Shown here piece by piece: positions 55,113-63,900 of a DNA stretch of 64,000 nucleotides. The translations under genes were made by a program, and so were the position numbers. Positions within the stretch are counted from its first letter, which is position 1, and each line of letters begins with the position of its first letter. Under the pieces are notes generated by a model that saw only the letters and a list, made by a program, of their open reading frames with translations, did no database searches and had not been told where the DNA came from. Source of the stretch: Paracoccus laeviglucosivorans (GTDB lineage Bacteria; Pseudomonadota; Alphaproteobacteria; Rhodobacterales; Rhodobacteraceae); assembly GCF_900182695.1 (NCBI RefSeq), contig NZ_FXTK01000001.1, positions 348,178-412,177 of the forward strand, given 5' to 3'.

Positions 55113-55996
55113 CGTCCGATCGAACAGCAGCCGCTCAGCATTCGCGACGGCTGGTCCTGCCCGTCGATGATGACCGATACGGCCAGCGCGAAATCCCGGT
55201 CCGACATGCCATCGCTGCACTGGTCGGGCCGGATGAACGCGGTGACGCGGCCCTTGGCATCGCCCGCGATCAGCCCGCGCGTCGGTTCCCCCTCCAGCCC
55301 GCGATCCATGACCTTGCGCAGCTCAAGCTGACGGTCTGGCTGGTCGGGTTCGGAAAAGACCATGCCCGACTTGCCCGGTTTCAGACCCCAGAACGGCTCG
55401 GTCCCGGTGCAGCTTAGGCTTTGCGGCAAGGCGGCGGGCTGCCAGATGCCCGGTTGCTGCTTCAGAAAGCGCAGCGCGACCCAGCCCGAGACTTCGCCGA
55501 CATTCACCTTGCCCCATTTCCCCGTGCCGTCGCGGGCGACAAGCTGGATGCCCTTGGCGGTGGCGGGAAGCGTGGCCACGACCTTGCCCTGCCCGTCCGG
55601 GCTTTCGCGGACATTCAGCGTGTCCCACGTCTCGACCACGGTCACGTCGAACAGGTTCGGCAGATAGCTGGGCGGCTTTTCCTTGGCCGCAGGGGCAGCA
55701 GCGGCCGCTTCGGCAGGGGGCGCGGGCTGCTGGGCAGGCGCGGCTGCCGGTTGTTCGGCGGGTGCAGGTTGCGGCGTCGGTGCCGGTGCTGCGGCAGGGG
55801 CAGGGGCAGGGGCAGGTTCCGCAGACTTGGCTGCGTCGGTCGCCGCCCCTTCGACCGGGGCGTTTTCCGCAGGCTTTGCCGCATCCTTCACAGGCTTGGC
55901 AATCGGACGTTCGGTCGGCACGCCTTCGGCAGGCGTCTGGGCAGAGACCGCCAGCGGAACGGAAAGCGCAAGGCCGGTCAGAAGGATTCGCAGCAT
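55109..55996 (-). CDS. Secreted SH3-domain protein with Ala/Pro-rich linker
   Basis: The 295-residue product has a signal peptide (MLRILLTGLALSVPLAVSAQ), an Ala/Pro/Glu low-complexity linker to about residue 110, a bacterial SH3 domain (about 120-180; ETWDTLNVRESPDGQGKVVATLP ... GWVALRFL) and a C-terminal domain starting SCTGTEPFWGLKPG, a motif seen in COG3650-type periplasmic proteins. SH3b domains often bind peptidoglycan. I chose the ATG at 55996 (GAAAGGGA upstream) over one 30 bases earlier. Four C-terminal cysteines may pair. Precise function unknown. Confidence 0.78.
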   Translation of the reverse strand: MLRILLTGLALSVPLAVSAQTPAEGVPTERPIAKPVKDAAKPAENAPVEGAATDAAKSAEPAPAPAPAAAPAPTPQPAPAEQPAAAPAQQPAPPAEAAAAAPAAKEKPPSYLPNLFDVTVVETWDTLNVRESPDGQGKVVATLPATAKGIQLVARDGTGKWGKVNVGEVSGWVALRFLKQQPGIWQPAALPQSLSCTGTEPFWGLKPGKSGMVFSEPDQPDRQLELRKVMDRGLEGEPTRGLIAGDAKGRVTAFIRPDQCSDGMSDRDFALAVSVIIDGQDQPSRMLSGCCSIGR

Positions 55997-56022
55997 CGGT
56001 TTCCCTTTCACGCTGGCGGGTC

Positions 56023-56946
56023 TCATGTCACATCAAAGAAATTCGCGTCGATGGAACGCAGAACATAGGTCTTGTCCACACGCACACCCACGCCGTGATC
56101 GATCATGAGGCGCGCCAGACGGTCGCCGTCGATCAGCACGACGCGCTGGGTCACGCGGCGCGCGAAATCATGCGCCTCGCGCGTGAAGGACGAGGTGGTG
56201 ACGAACACCCCCTTGCTGGCGCTTTCCCCGGTCATAGCGCCGATAAAGGCCTGCAACGCCGGACGCCCGACGCTGTTGTCCAAGGCGTAACGCTTTGCCT
56301 GGATATAGACGGCATCCAGCCCCAGCTTGTCTTCGTTGACAACGCCGTCGATGCCTCCATCGCCGGATTTGCCAAGCGCCTGCCCCATCTCGGCGCGACC
56401 GTCGCCATAGCCCATCGCCAGCAGCAACTCGACGATCAGGCGTTCGAAGCGGGCTGGGGTGAGGGAAAGGACTTGTTCGAGGAGTTCTTCGGCCAACTCT
56501 AACTCGATTTGCCTATAGGAACGTTCGATGCTTTCGCTTGGCGTAAGCTCAGCCTCTAATTTTTCTATGCTAGCAATCGCCGCCGATGAGCCGTCTAAAC
56601 GGCCGCCCTTGTTCTTCCACTGTATATAATCAGGTAAACTACGCAGCTCTTCCCAACCCAAGGGATTCCCAGATTTCAGAAGCAGCTCGCCTGCAACCGT
56701 AATACGATAAGTCGCGCGTACTGGCCTTTCGACCAGCCCCGCCTTCATCAGATGAAAAATAGCCCAGTCAGCCCGGTCAAAAACCCGAGTTCGCTGGCCG
56801 CTCGGAATCGTCTCCGTCATCTGGGTTTCAGTAAGGTGATATTTGCTCTTTAGACCCGGCAGGCACTCCCGAGCATTAACTGCCCCCTGCGACAACAACT
56901 CCAAGCAAGGCCTGAACAGTTCGTACATAGTCGGGATTTCGCTCAA
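56023..56946 (-). CDS. mrr: Mrr-type restriction endonuclease
   Basis: The 307-residue protein has an N-terminal winged-helix Mrr_N domain (about residues 5-95; [28 protein letters not shown]) and a C-terminal PD-(D/E)xK nuclease domain (from about 170; [40 protein letters not shown]). Mrr cuts DNA with methylated bases. It seems to start at a TTG (56946) overlapping the dxs stop, with GAAGGGA upstream; ATG at 56928 is an alternative. The N-terminal half is clearly lower in G+C than the C-terminal half and flanking genes. It separates dxs from the SH3 gene, as an inserted defence gene would. Confidence 0.88.
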   Translation of the reverse strand: MSEIPTMYELFRPCLELLSQGAVNARECLPGLKSKYHLTETQMTETIPSGQRTRVFDRADWAIFHLMKAGLVERPVRATYRITVAGELLLKSGNPLGWEELRSLPDYIQWKNKGGRLDGSSAAIASIEKLEAELTPSESIERSYRQIELELAEELLEQVLSLTPARFERLIVELLLAMGYGDGRAEMGQALGKSGDGGIDGVVNEDKLGLDAVYIQAKRYALDNSVGRPALQAFIGAMTGESASKGVFVTTSSFTREAHDFARRVTQRVVLIDGDRLARLMIDHGVGVRVDKTYVLRSIDANFFDVT

Positions 56947-58865
56947 GCCCGCTTCCCTTCGATCCGCGCCACGCCCAACACCTCAAGCACCTTGGCCTTG
57001 ATGTCCGGGGCGGACATGCGGGCGTCGCGATACATGGCGTCGGGGCTGGCATGGTCTATGAAGGTATCGGGCAGGACCATCTGACGGAAGCGCAGACCGT
57101 TGTCGAAAATCCCTTCATCGGCAAGAAGCTGCGCGACAAGCGAGCCGAAGCCGCCAATCGCGCCTTCCTCGATGGTGATCAGCGCCTGATGCGTGCGGGC
57201 AAGGCGCAGGATCAGCTCGCGGTCCAGCGGTTTGGCGAAGCGCGCATCGACCACGGTGGGCGAAACGCCTGCGGCGACCAGCTCCTCGCGGGCGCGCATC
57301 ACCTCGGCCAGACGGGTGCCGAATGACAGAATCGCCACGCCCTTGCCTTCGCAGATCACGCGGCCCTTGCCGATCTCCAACGGCTGGCCGCGTTCGGGCA
57401 TCTCGACCCCCATACCTTCGCCGCGCGGATAGCGGAAGGCGATGGGGCCGTCGTCATAGGCGGCGGCGGTGGCGACCATGTGGCAAAGTTCTGCCTCATC
57501 GGCGGCGGCCATGACCACCATGCCGGGCAGGTTCGCCATAAAGGCCACGTCGAACGCCCCCGCATGGGTCGCACCATCGGCGCCGACCAGCCCGGCGCGG
57601 TCGATGGCAAAGCGCACGGGCAGCCGTTGGATCGCCACATCATGCACGATCTGGTCGTAGCCGCGTTGCAGGAAGGTCGAATAAAGCGCGCAGAACGGCT
57701 TCATCCCGCCCGCCGCAAGGCCCGCGCTGAAGGTCACGGCATGTTGTTCAGCAATGCCCACGTCGAAGCAGCGGCGCGGGAAACGCTCGGCGAACAGGTT
57801 CAGGCCGGTGCCGTCGGGCATCGCAGCAGTGACCGCCACGATCTTGTCGTCGCGGCTGGCCTGATCGACCAAGGCGCGCGCAAAGACCGAGGTATAGCTG
57901 GGCGCGTTCGATTTCGCCTTGGTCTGCGTGCCGGTCGCCACGTCGAATTTCGCGGTCGCATGGCCCTTGTCTGCAGCGCGTTCGGCGGGGGCATAGCCCT
58001 TGCCCTTTTTCGTCACGACATGGATCAGCACCGGACCGGTCGCGCGGGCTTTCAGCGTGCGGAACAGCGGCAAAAGCTGCTCCATGTCATGACCATCGAC
58101 GGGGCCGATATAGGAAAAGCCCAGTTCCTCGAACAAGGTGCCGCCGACGGTCATGCCTTTGAGCATTTCCTTGGCCCGGCGCGCGCCTTCCTGCATGGGC
58201 GGCGGCAGGAAACCCACCGCGCCCTTGGCGACGGATTTCAATTCCTGGAACGGGCCTTCGGCGTAAAGCCGGGTCAGGTAACGCGACAGCGCCCCGGTCG
58301 GCGGCGCGATGGACATTTCATTGTCGTTCAGCACCACGAAAACGCGCTTGCCCAGATCGCCCGCGTTGTTCATCGCCTCGAAAGCCATGCCGGCGGTCAT
58401 CGCGCCGTCGCCGATCACCGCGATCGCATCGCCCGGATCGCCGCCCAATTCGCGGGCCATGGCGAACCCGACCGCCGCAGAAATCGAGGTCGAGCTATGC
58501 CCCGCCCCGAACGGATCATAGGCGCTTTCCGAGCGTTTGGTGAAACCCGACAGCCCGCCTTCGGTGCGCAGGGTGCGGATGCGGTCGCGCCGCCCGGTCA
58601 GGATCTTGTGCGGATAGCACTGATGGCCCACGTCCCAGATGATCTTGTCGCGCGGCGTGTCAAAAACCGCGTGCAGCGCCACGGTCAGTTCCACGACGCC
58701 CAGACCCGCGCCCAGATGGCCGCCGGTAACGGACACGGCGCTGATCGTCTCGGCCCGCAATTCATCGGCAAGCTGGCACAATTCGCGGTCCGACAGCGCC
58801 TTCATGTCGGAGGGCAGGTTCACCCGGTCTAGCACCGGAGTGGCGGGACGGTCGGTCTGGCTCAT
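56943..58865 (-). CDS. dxs: 1-deoxy-D-xylulose-5-phosphate synthase
   Basis: The 640-residue TPP enzyme condenses pyruvate and glyceraldehyde 3-phosphate in the first step of the MEP isoprenoid pathway. It has the [16 protein letters not shown] start, [16 protein letters not shown], the TPP motif [16 protein letters not shown] ending VLNDNEMSI, and [17 protein letters not shown]. Length is normal. It is the last gene of the leftward cluster histone-deacetylase-like/xseB/ispA/dxs, 21 bases after ispA, a typical isoprenoid grouping. An mrr gene has followed it, overlapping by 4 bases. Confidence 0.97.
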   Translation of the reverse strand: MSQTDRPATPVLDRVNLPSDMKALSDRELCQLADELRAETISAVSVTGGHLGAGLGVVELTVALHAVFDTPRDKIIWDVGHQCYPHKILTGRRDRIRTLRTEGGLSGFTKRSESAYDPFGAGHSSTSISAAVGFAMARELGGDPGDAIAVIGDGAMTAGMAFEAMNNAGDLGKRVFVVLNDNEMSIAPPTGALSRYLTRLYAEGPFQELKSVAKGAVGFLPPPMQEGARRAKEMLKGMTVGGTLFEELGFSYIGPVDGHDMEQLLPLFRTLKARATGPVLIHVVTKKGKGYAPAERAADKGHATAKFDVATGTQTKAKSNAPSYTSVFARALVDQASRDDKIVAVTAAMPDGTGLNLFAERFPRRCFDVGIAEQHAVTFSAGLAAGGMKPFCALYSTFLQRGYDQIVHDVAIQRLPVRFAIDRAGLVGADGATHAGAFDVAFMANLPGMVVMAAADEAELCHMVATAAAYDDGPIAFRYPRGEGMGVEMPERGQPLEIGKGRVICEGKGVAILSFGTRLAEVMRAREELVAAGVSPTVVDARFAKPLDRELILRLARTHQALITIEEGAIGGFGSLVAQLLADEGIFDNGLRFRQMVLPDTFIDHASPDAMYRDARMSAPDIKAKVLEVLGVARIEGKRA

Positions 58866-58886
58866 GGCTGACCCTTTCTTACGGAA

Positions 58887-59747
58887 TTACGAGGCGCGCT
58901 CGACAACAAATCGCGCCAACTGGCGCAGGTTCCCTGCGGCCTCGCCATATGGGTCAAGGGCGACTTCGGCGTGACGGGACAGTTTGCGCGCCTTTTCCTG
59001 CGCACCATCCAGCCCCAGCAGCGACACGAAGGTCGCCTTGTTCGCCGCATCGTCCTTGTTCAGGCGCTTGCCGGTCTCCTCCTCGGAGCCGGTGACGTCC
59101 AGAATGTCGTCCTGTATCTGGAATGCGAGCCCCAACGCGCGGGCGTAATCGGTCAGCGGGCCGGTATCCTGCCCCGCCATGATCGCGCCCGAGGTCGCCG
59201 AAAACAGGATCAGTGCCCCGGTCTTGGCCCCTTGCAGGCGCTTGACAGCGACCAGATCCAGCGGCTCGACCGCGGTTTCGGCGGCAATATCCAGCGCCTG
59301 ACCCCAGACCATGCCACGCGCACCCACCGCCTCGACAAAGGCGGCGATCAGGTTCACGCGCACCTCGGCGGGCAGGTTCGCATCTGTCATCAGGCCAAAG
59401 GCCAGCGTCTGCAGCGCATCGCCCGCAAGAATGGCGGTCGCTTCGGACCATTGCACATGCACGGTTGGCAGGCCGCGACGCAGATCGTCGTCATCCATCG
59501 CGGGCAGATCATCATGGACAAGGCTATAGGCGTGCAGCGCCTCGACCGCCGCGGCGACGGGCAGCGCATCGGCATCGTCGATGCCATGCAGCCGGGCCGA
59601 TTCCATCACCAGAAACGCCCGCAGCCGCTTGCCGCCGATACAAGCGTATCGCATCGCATCCGTCAGCTCTCCCGGAGGCAGGGCCGACATCGCCTCTTCC
59701 AGCGCGGTCTGGACCTGCGCTTTCACGTCCTCAAGTCGTTCCAGCAT
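58887..59747 (-). CDS. ispA: Farnesyl/geranyl diphosphate synthase (polyprenyl synthetase)
   Basis: The 286-residue prenyltransferase elongates allylic diphosphates to farnesyl diphosphate. Its first Asp-rich motif is HDDLPAMDDDDLRRG and the second FQIQDDILDVTGS. The insertion of two residues in the first motif (DDxxxxD) is typical of bacterial IspA. The start at 59747 overlaps the xseB stop by one base (TGATG). It feeds quinone and carotenoid synthesis, consistent with dxs downstream and ubiA elsewhere in the window. Confidence 0.95.
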   Translation of the reverse strand: MLERLEDVKAQVQTALEEAMSALPPGELTDAMRYACIGGKRLRAFLVMESARLHGIDDADALPVAAAVEALHAYSLVHDDLPAMDDDDLRRGLPTVHVQWSEATAILAGDALQTLAFGLMTDANLPAEVRVNLIAAFVEAVGARGMVWGQALDIAAETAVEPLDLVAVKRLQGAKTGALILFSATSGAIMAGQDTGPLTDYARALGLAFQIQDDILDVTGSEEETGKRLNKDDAANKATFVSLLGLDGAQEKARKLSRHAEVALDPYGEAAGNLRQLARFVVERAS

Positions 59748-59983
59748 CACAGCCCCTCGGCAGGAGTCGTGCCTGTGGGCTGGCCACTGGCGGCCAGCGT
59801 GATCTTTTCGACCCGTTCTTCGGCGGCGCGCAGCACCTTGTCGCAATGCGCCCGCAGCGCGGCGCCGCGTTCGTAAAGCTTGATCGAATCCTCAAGCGTG
59901 GCTTCGCCATGCTCAAGCTTGCCGACGGTCGCCTCCAGCTCGCGCATCGCCTCCTCAAAGGACATGTTGTCGATCTCGCTCAT
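59747..59983 (-). CDS. xseB: Exodeoxyribonuclease VII small subunit
   Basis: The 78-residue protein is XseB, the small subunit that coats the XseA helical arms of exonuclease VII. It shows the standard MSFEEAMRELEATVGKLEHG and EDSIKLYERGAALRAHCDKVLRAAEERVEKI. Overlaps with both neighbours (4 bases with the deacetylase-like gene, 1 base with ispA) show that it is within a single transcript. xseA is not in the window. Confidence 0.96.
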   Translation of the reverse strand: MSEIDNMSFEEAMRELEATVGKLEHGEATLEDSIKLYERGAALRAHCDKVLRAAEERVEKITLAASGQPTGTTPAEGL

Positions 59984-60897
59984 GCGGCCGTCTCCTTTAG
60001 CACTTCGACATGGGCACGCGCCGAGCGTCCCAAAGCGCCAAGATCATAGCCGCCTTCAAGGACCGATACCACCGGGGCCGAACAGGATACCGCCGCGTCG
60101 CATATGATGCGCGAAATCGCGGTAAAATCGGCCTCGTCCCAGTCAAGCGAGGCAAGGGGATCATCGGCATGGGCATCGAATCCGGCGGAAACCAGCACAA
60201 GCTGCGGTCGCCATTCCTCGACCCGCGCGGCGACCTGACGCCATGCGGCGCGGGCGGGCGCGCCATCTGTGCCGGAATGCAGCGGGATATTCAGCACATT
60301 GCCATGTTCGCCACGCTCATGCGCGCCGCCCGTGCCGGGATAAAGCGGGTATTGATGCGTCGAGGCAAACAGCGCGCGGGATTCGTGCCACAATATATCC
60401 TGCGTGCCATTGCCGTGATGCACGTCGAAATCCAGCACCGCCACTCGGTCCAGCCCGTGATGGTCCAGCGCCCGCAACGCACCGATGGCGATCGCGTTGA
60501 AGATGCAAAACCCCATCGCCCTGGCGCGTTCGGTATGATGCCCCGGCGGACGCATGGCGACAAAGGCGTTGGGTGCCTGCCCTGCCAGAACCGCATCAAC
60601 CGCCGCACAGACCCCACCGACGGCATGACGCGCAGCCGCCAGACTGCCGGGTGACAAATAGGTATCGGCATCCAGCATGGCCCAGCCGTTGTCGGGCAGC
60701 TTGCGGCGGATCATGGACAGATAGCTTTGCGGATGCGCGCGCAGAATATCGTCATCCTGAGCATCGGGCGCGTCGCGACGGTCCAGCTCCAACCCCTCCA
60801 GCGCAGAGATGACGGCATCGAGCCGGGCCACCTGTTCCGGGTGGCTGGGCGGCGTCACATGCTGAAATCCCGAAGGGTGCGTGTAAAGCAATGTCAT
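59980..60897 (-). CDS. Histone deacetylase/acetoin utilization family protein
   Basis: The 305-residue protein is a bacterial class II histone deacetylase homologue. It has MRPPGHHTERARAMGFCIFN with the catalytic His pair, VLDFDVHHGNGTQDIL with zinc ligands Asp and His, and VSAGFDAHADDPLASL with the last zinc Asp. Such enzymes hydrolyse acetyl-lysine, acetylpolyamines or related amides. The start at 60897 matches the family N-terminus (TLLYTHPSGFQHVTPPSHPE). It heads the operon with xseB, ispA and dxs. Substrate in this organism is unknown. Confidence 0.92.
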   Translation of the reverse strand: MTLLYTHPSGFQHVTPPSHPEQVARLDAVISALEGLELDRRDAPDAQDDDILRAHPQSYLSMIRRKLPDNGWAMLDADTYLSPGSLAAARHAVGGVCAAVDAVLAGQAPNAFVAMRPPGHHTERARAMGFCIFNAIAIGALRALDHHGLDRVAVLDFDVHHGNGTQDILWHESRALFASTHQYPLYPGTGGAHERGEHGNVLNIPLHSGTDGAPARAAWRQVAARVEEWRPQLVLVSAGFDAHADDPLASLDWDEADFTAISRIICDAAVSCSAPVVSVLEGGYDLGALGRSARAHVEVLKETAA

Positions 60898-61005
60898 CGC
60901 CACAGGATTATGCGGCAGATTTGTGACGGGCAAGCAAACACTCCGCGATCTGCCCGAAATGGCGGGGCTTGTGCGGGCAATTGCCCGAAAGCCGGGCAAA
61001 ACATC

Positions 61006-62271
61006 TTATGCGATCAGGCGATGACCGTCATGCCCCTTGATCTCGACCTGGATCAGGGAACCCTCGGGCATGTCGCGGTCGAACGAGACTTCGGTGAAAT
61101 GCTCGGTCCGGGCCAGTCGGGGGCCTTCGGTCAGGACCAGCCGCGTCTGACCGACCTGCGCCTGCAGATGTGTCGCCAACGCGGCATCGCCCGCAGCCCG
61201 CAGCCGCGCCGCCCGTTCCTTGATCTCCGGGCCCTGCACACGCGGCATCCGCGCGGCGGGCGTGCCTTTGCGCGCGGAATAGGGGAAAACATGCAGAAAG
61301 GTCAGGCCGCAATCATCGACCAGCTTCAGGCTGTTTTGAAACATCTGTTCAGTCTCGGTCGGGAAACCCGCAATGATGTCGGCGCCAAACACGATACCGG
61401 GGCGCAACTTGCGCGCATCCTCGCAAAAGCGGATGGCATCGTCGCGCAGGTGGCGGCGCTTCATGCGCTTCAGGATCATGTCGTCGCCCGCCTGCAAGGA
61501 AAGGTGCAGATGCGGCATCAGGCGCGGCTCTGACGCGATGGCCAGCATCAGATTCTCATCCGCCTCGATGCTGTCGATGCTGCTGATGCGCAGGCGCGGC
61601 AGATCCGGGACCAGACGCAGAATCCGCATGACCAGATCACCCAGGCGCGGCGTGCCAGGAAGATCGGCGCCCCAACTGGTCAGATCAACGCCGGTCAGCA
61701 CGACTTCGTTGAAGCCGCGATCCCGCAACCGCTTGATCTGGTCGATGACCACGCCCGCCGGGACCGAGCGCGAGTTACCCCGACCGTAAGGGATGATGCA
61801 GAAGGTGCAGCGGTGGTCGCAACCGTTCTGGACCTGCACATAGGCGCGATGACGACCGAAACCGTCGATCAGGTGGCCCGCCGTCTCCTTTACCGACATG
61901 ATATCATCGACCTGCACCTTTTCGGTATCGCCGATCAGGTCGGGGGCCTGCATCCGCTGCCATGTTTCGGGCAGCATCTTTTCATGGTTCCCGACGACGC
62001 GCGTGACTTCGGACATCGCGGCAAAGGTCTCGGGCTCGGTCTGGGCGGCGCAGCCGGTAACGATGACCGCCGCACCGGGGTTTTCGCGCGCCAGACGCCG
62101 GATTTCCTGACGAGCCTTGCGCACGGCTTCGGCCGTCACGGCGCAGGTATTCACGATCACCGCGCCTTGCAGCCCGGCGGTTTCGGCCATCTCGCGCATC
62201 GCCTCGGTCTCATAGGCGTTCAGGCGACAACCAAGCGTCGCAAAGACCGGCGGTTTCACCAGATCCTTCAT
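61006..62271 (-). CDS. mtaB: tRNA (N6-threonylcarbamoyladenosine(37)-C2)-methylthiotransferase MtaB
   Basis: The 421-residue radical-SAM enzyme adds a methylthio group to t6A37 of tRNAs. An N-terminal UPF0004 domain begins FATLGCRLNAYETEAM and includes VNTCAVTAEA and TGCAAQTEPE; these hold the first cluster's cysteines. The radical-SAM motif CxxxCxxC is in NGCDHRCTFCIIPYGRG, and a TRAM domain ends the protein. MtaB rather than MiaB is indicated by GCRLNAYE and AVTAEAVRKARQ. The ATG at 62271 overlaps the dapF stop by 4 bases. Confidence 0.95.
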   Translation of the reverse strand: MKDLVKPPVFATLGCRLNAYETEAMREMAETAGLQGAVIVNTCAVTAEAVRKARQEIRRLARENPGAAVIVTGCAAQTEPETFAAMSEVTRVVGNHEKMLPETWQRMQAPDLIGDTEKVQVDDIMSVKETAGHLIDGFGRHRAYVQVQNGCDHRCTFCIIPYGRGNSRSVPAGVVIDQIKRLRDRGFNEVVLTGVDLTSWGADLPGTPRLGDLVMRILRLVPDLPRLRISSIDSIEADENLMLAIASEPRLMPHLHLSLQAGDDMILKRMKRRHLRDDAIRFCEDARKLRPGIVFGADIIAGFPTETEQMFQNSLKLVDDCGLTFLHVFPYSARKGTPAARMPRVQGPEIKERAARLRAAGDAALATHLQAQVGQTRLVLTEGPRLARTEHFTEVSFDRDMPEGSLIQVEIKGHDGHRLIA

Positions 62272-63095
62272 CCCCGCCAAACCCCGTCAAAGACATGCGC
62301 CGTCGGGCCGGTCATCCAGACCCCGTCTTCGCGCCAGTCGATTTCCAGAACGCCGCCGGGCACGTTCACCTTGACCCGACGCCCGGTCAGGCCGCGACGT
62401 GCCGCAGCAACCACCGCCGCGCAGGAACACGACCCCGAGGCCAGCGTGATCCCCGTGCCGCGTTCCCAGATGCGCAATATGATCTCGCTGTCCGAGACGA
62501 TCTGCACCACCTCGACATTGGTGCGCTGCGGATAAAGCGGGTGATGCTCGTGCAGCGGACCAAAGGCGGGCAGATCGACCGCCGCCGCGTCATCTACAAA
62601 GAAGGTCATATGCGGATTGCCCATGCCCGTCGCCGCCGGATCGCCCGCGATGGGCAGGTGCAGCGTGTCTATATTCTGGGCCAGTGGGATCTTGGCCCAG
62701 TCCAGCACAGGCGCACCCATGTTCACGCGGGTCAGCCCATTGCCCGCATCTTCGGCCAACAGAACGGCATGATCGGTCGCAAGGCGCAGGTCGGTCGCCC
62801 CGCTTTCATCCATAAGATAGCGCGCAACGCAGCGCGTGGCATTGCCGCAAGCCGCCGAAAGCGAACCATCCGCATTAAAGAAGACAAGCCGAGCATCGGC
62901 GTTATCGCCCGGCAGGATGACCGCAAGCTGGTCGAAACCCACGCCGAAATGACGGTCGGCCATCGCAGCCACGACTGCAGCATCGGGCAGCCCGGCGGCC
63001 TTGCGACCGTCCAGAACGACGAAATCATTGCCAAGCCCATGCATCTTCATGAAGGGCAGAGGCGGGCGCTTACCCGAGTTTTGCTGCTGTTCCAT
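62268..63095 (-). CDS. dapF: Diaminopimelate epimerase
   Basis: The 275-residue enzyme interconverts LL- and meso-diaminopimelate for lysine and peptidoglycan synthesis. The N-terminal FMKMHGLGNDFVVLDG, NADGS and ACGNATR with catalytic Cys83 are standard. At the second catalytic site the usual ERGxGxTxACG[TS]G reads ERGTGITLASGSCSC, so Ser220 stands where the second catalytic Cys is expected, with cysteines at 223 and 225 instead. The start at 63095 is supported by a G-rich upstream sequence; an internal Met at 63050 is an alternative. It is followed by mtaB in the same transcript. Confidence 0.93.
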   Translation of the reverse strand: MEQQQNSGKRPPLPFMKMHGLGNDFVVLDGRKAAGLPDAAVVAAMADRHFGVGFDQLAVILPGDNADARLVFFNADGSLSAACGNATRCVARYLMDESGATDLRLATDHAVLLAEDAGNGLTRVNMGAPVLDWAKIPLAQNIDTLHLPIAGDPAATGMGNPHMTFFVDDAAAVDLPAFGPLHEHHPLYPQRTNVEVVQIVSDSEIILRIWERGTGITLASGSCSCAAVVAAARRGLTGRRVKVNVPGGVLEIDWREDGVWMTGPTAHVFDGVWRG

Positions 63096-63147
63096 GACGC
63101 CCACATACTCTGCCGCAAAAGATTCTGCCAGATGTGTGTTTTTCCGC

Positions 63148-63176
63148 TTGACCCCCCCAGCCACCAACCGTAGATA
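63148..63176 (+). promoter_or_regulatory. Probable sigma-70 promoter of tRNA-Lys
   Basis: TTGACC (63148-63153) is followed after exactly 17 bases by TAGATA (63171-63176). Transcription would start near 63183, about 8 bases before the mature tRNA. It lies in the short space between dapF and the tRNA gene. Confidence 0.6.
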
Positions 63177-63190
63177 GCCCCCCGTGATGT

Positions 63191-63266
63191 GGGCCCATAG
63201 CTCAGTTGGTAGAGCAACTGACTTTTAATCAGTGGGTCACAGGTTCGAATCCTGTTGGGCTCACCA
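63191..63266 (+). tRNA. tRNA-Lys, anticodon TTT
   Basis: A complete 76-base tRNA with encoded CCA: acceptor stem GGGCCCA pairs with TGGGCTC, the D-arm is AGCTCAGTTGGTAGAGC, the anticodon loop CTTTTAA gives anticodon TTT at 63224-63226, and the T-arm has GGTTCGAATCC. All stems pair well. Confidence 0.98.
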
Positions 63267-63900
63267 CTGACTTTCCTTCCCGGAAAAATAAAAAACACAA
63301 GCGTTGAAGCTGATTGTCAGCTTTGGCGCATGATTGCATTTTCAGATGCAATCGCTTTTTCCTGACTGCCTTTATTTGTTACGGCCGAAAAACAGGACTG
63401 ATCAGTTTAGTTTAAATTGATCGCGATCAGCATTTGTTTTCACACCCGCAGTTGGCGAAAATCGTCACCAGCCCCACAACCCCAGCATTTACTGCTTAAA
63501 AGCGGAATTTGCCTGCGATGAAGCCTGAATTCTTAGGGGCCCGATTGTCGGATTTTCCATGCATAACCAAGCAAAACCGGGCTCCTCAAAGCTTGGGCGC
63601 GTTTGCTTTATGCATCTTTAGTGACATCGGAATGGGTGATTTTGTGTCAGAAATATTATTCCCTGCAAGGCGCTAACAAACATCATTGACTTCGCAAAGG
63701 CCAATTGGTTAATGCGCAATAAAGCTGCGTTGAAACCCAAAGATGGCCGCGCAGACACCAGTTTTCCTTACCGATCGAGCAGATCGTTTGTGGCCGCATC
63801 TGGGCGGCGCCGTAGTGATGTTTTTGTTTCCAAGCTGAATGCGTATTCCCGAGGTGAATATTTCTGCGCCTCGATCTTATTCCGGCATGAGAGATCAAAA
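63267..63900. other. 634-base A+T-rich non-coding region between tRNA-Lys and galU
   Basis: No convincing gene is visible; short leftward frames here lack ribosome sites and family matches. The region is much richer in A+T than the rest (60-base lines have as few as 20-23 G/C). It holds a 7-bp hairpin (63307-63323), the tRNA terminator, and two palindromes, ACTGATCAGT (63397-63406) and TGATCGCGATCA (63418-63429). The galU promoter must lie here, but I could not single out one pair of boxes. Confidence 0.75.
63332..63360 (+). terminator. Intrinsic terminator of the tRNA-Lys transcript
   Basis: A perfect 8-bp stem (GATTGCAT / ATGCAATC) with a six-base loop is followed by GC and five T, 66 bases after the tRNA. 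The preceding 7-bp hairpin (63307-63323) may assist. Confidence 0.8.

Noticed and set aside
63686..63714. TTGACT with TTAATG at 17-base spacing as a galU promoter
   Set aside because: The -10 matches only two of six positions and lies about 190 bases from galU; too weak to list in an A+T-rich region.
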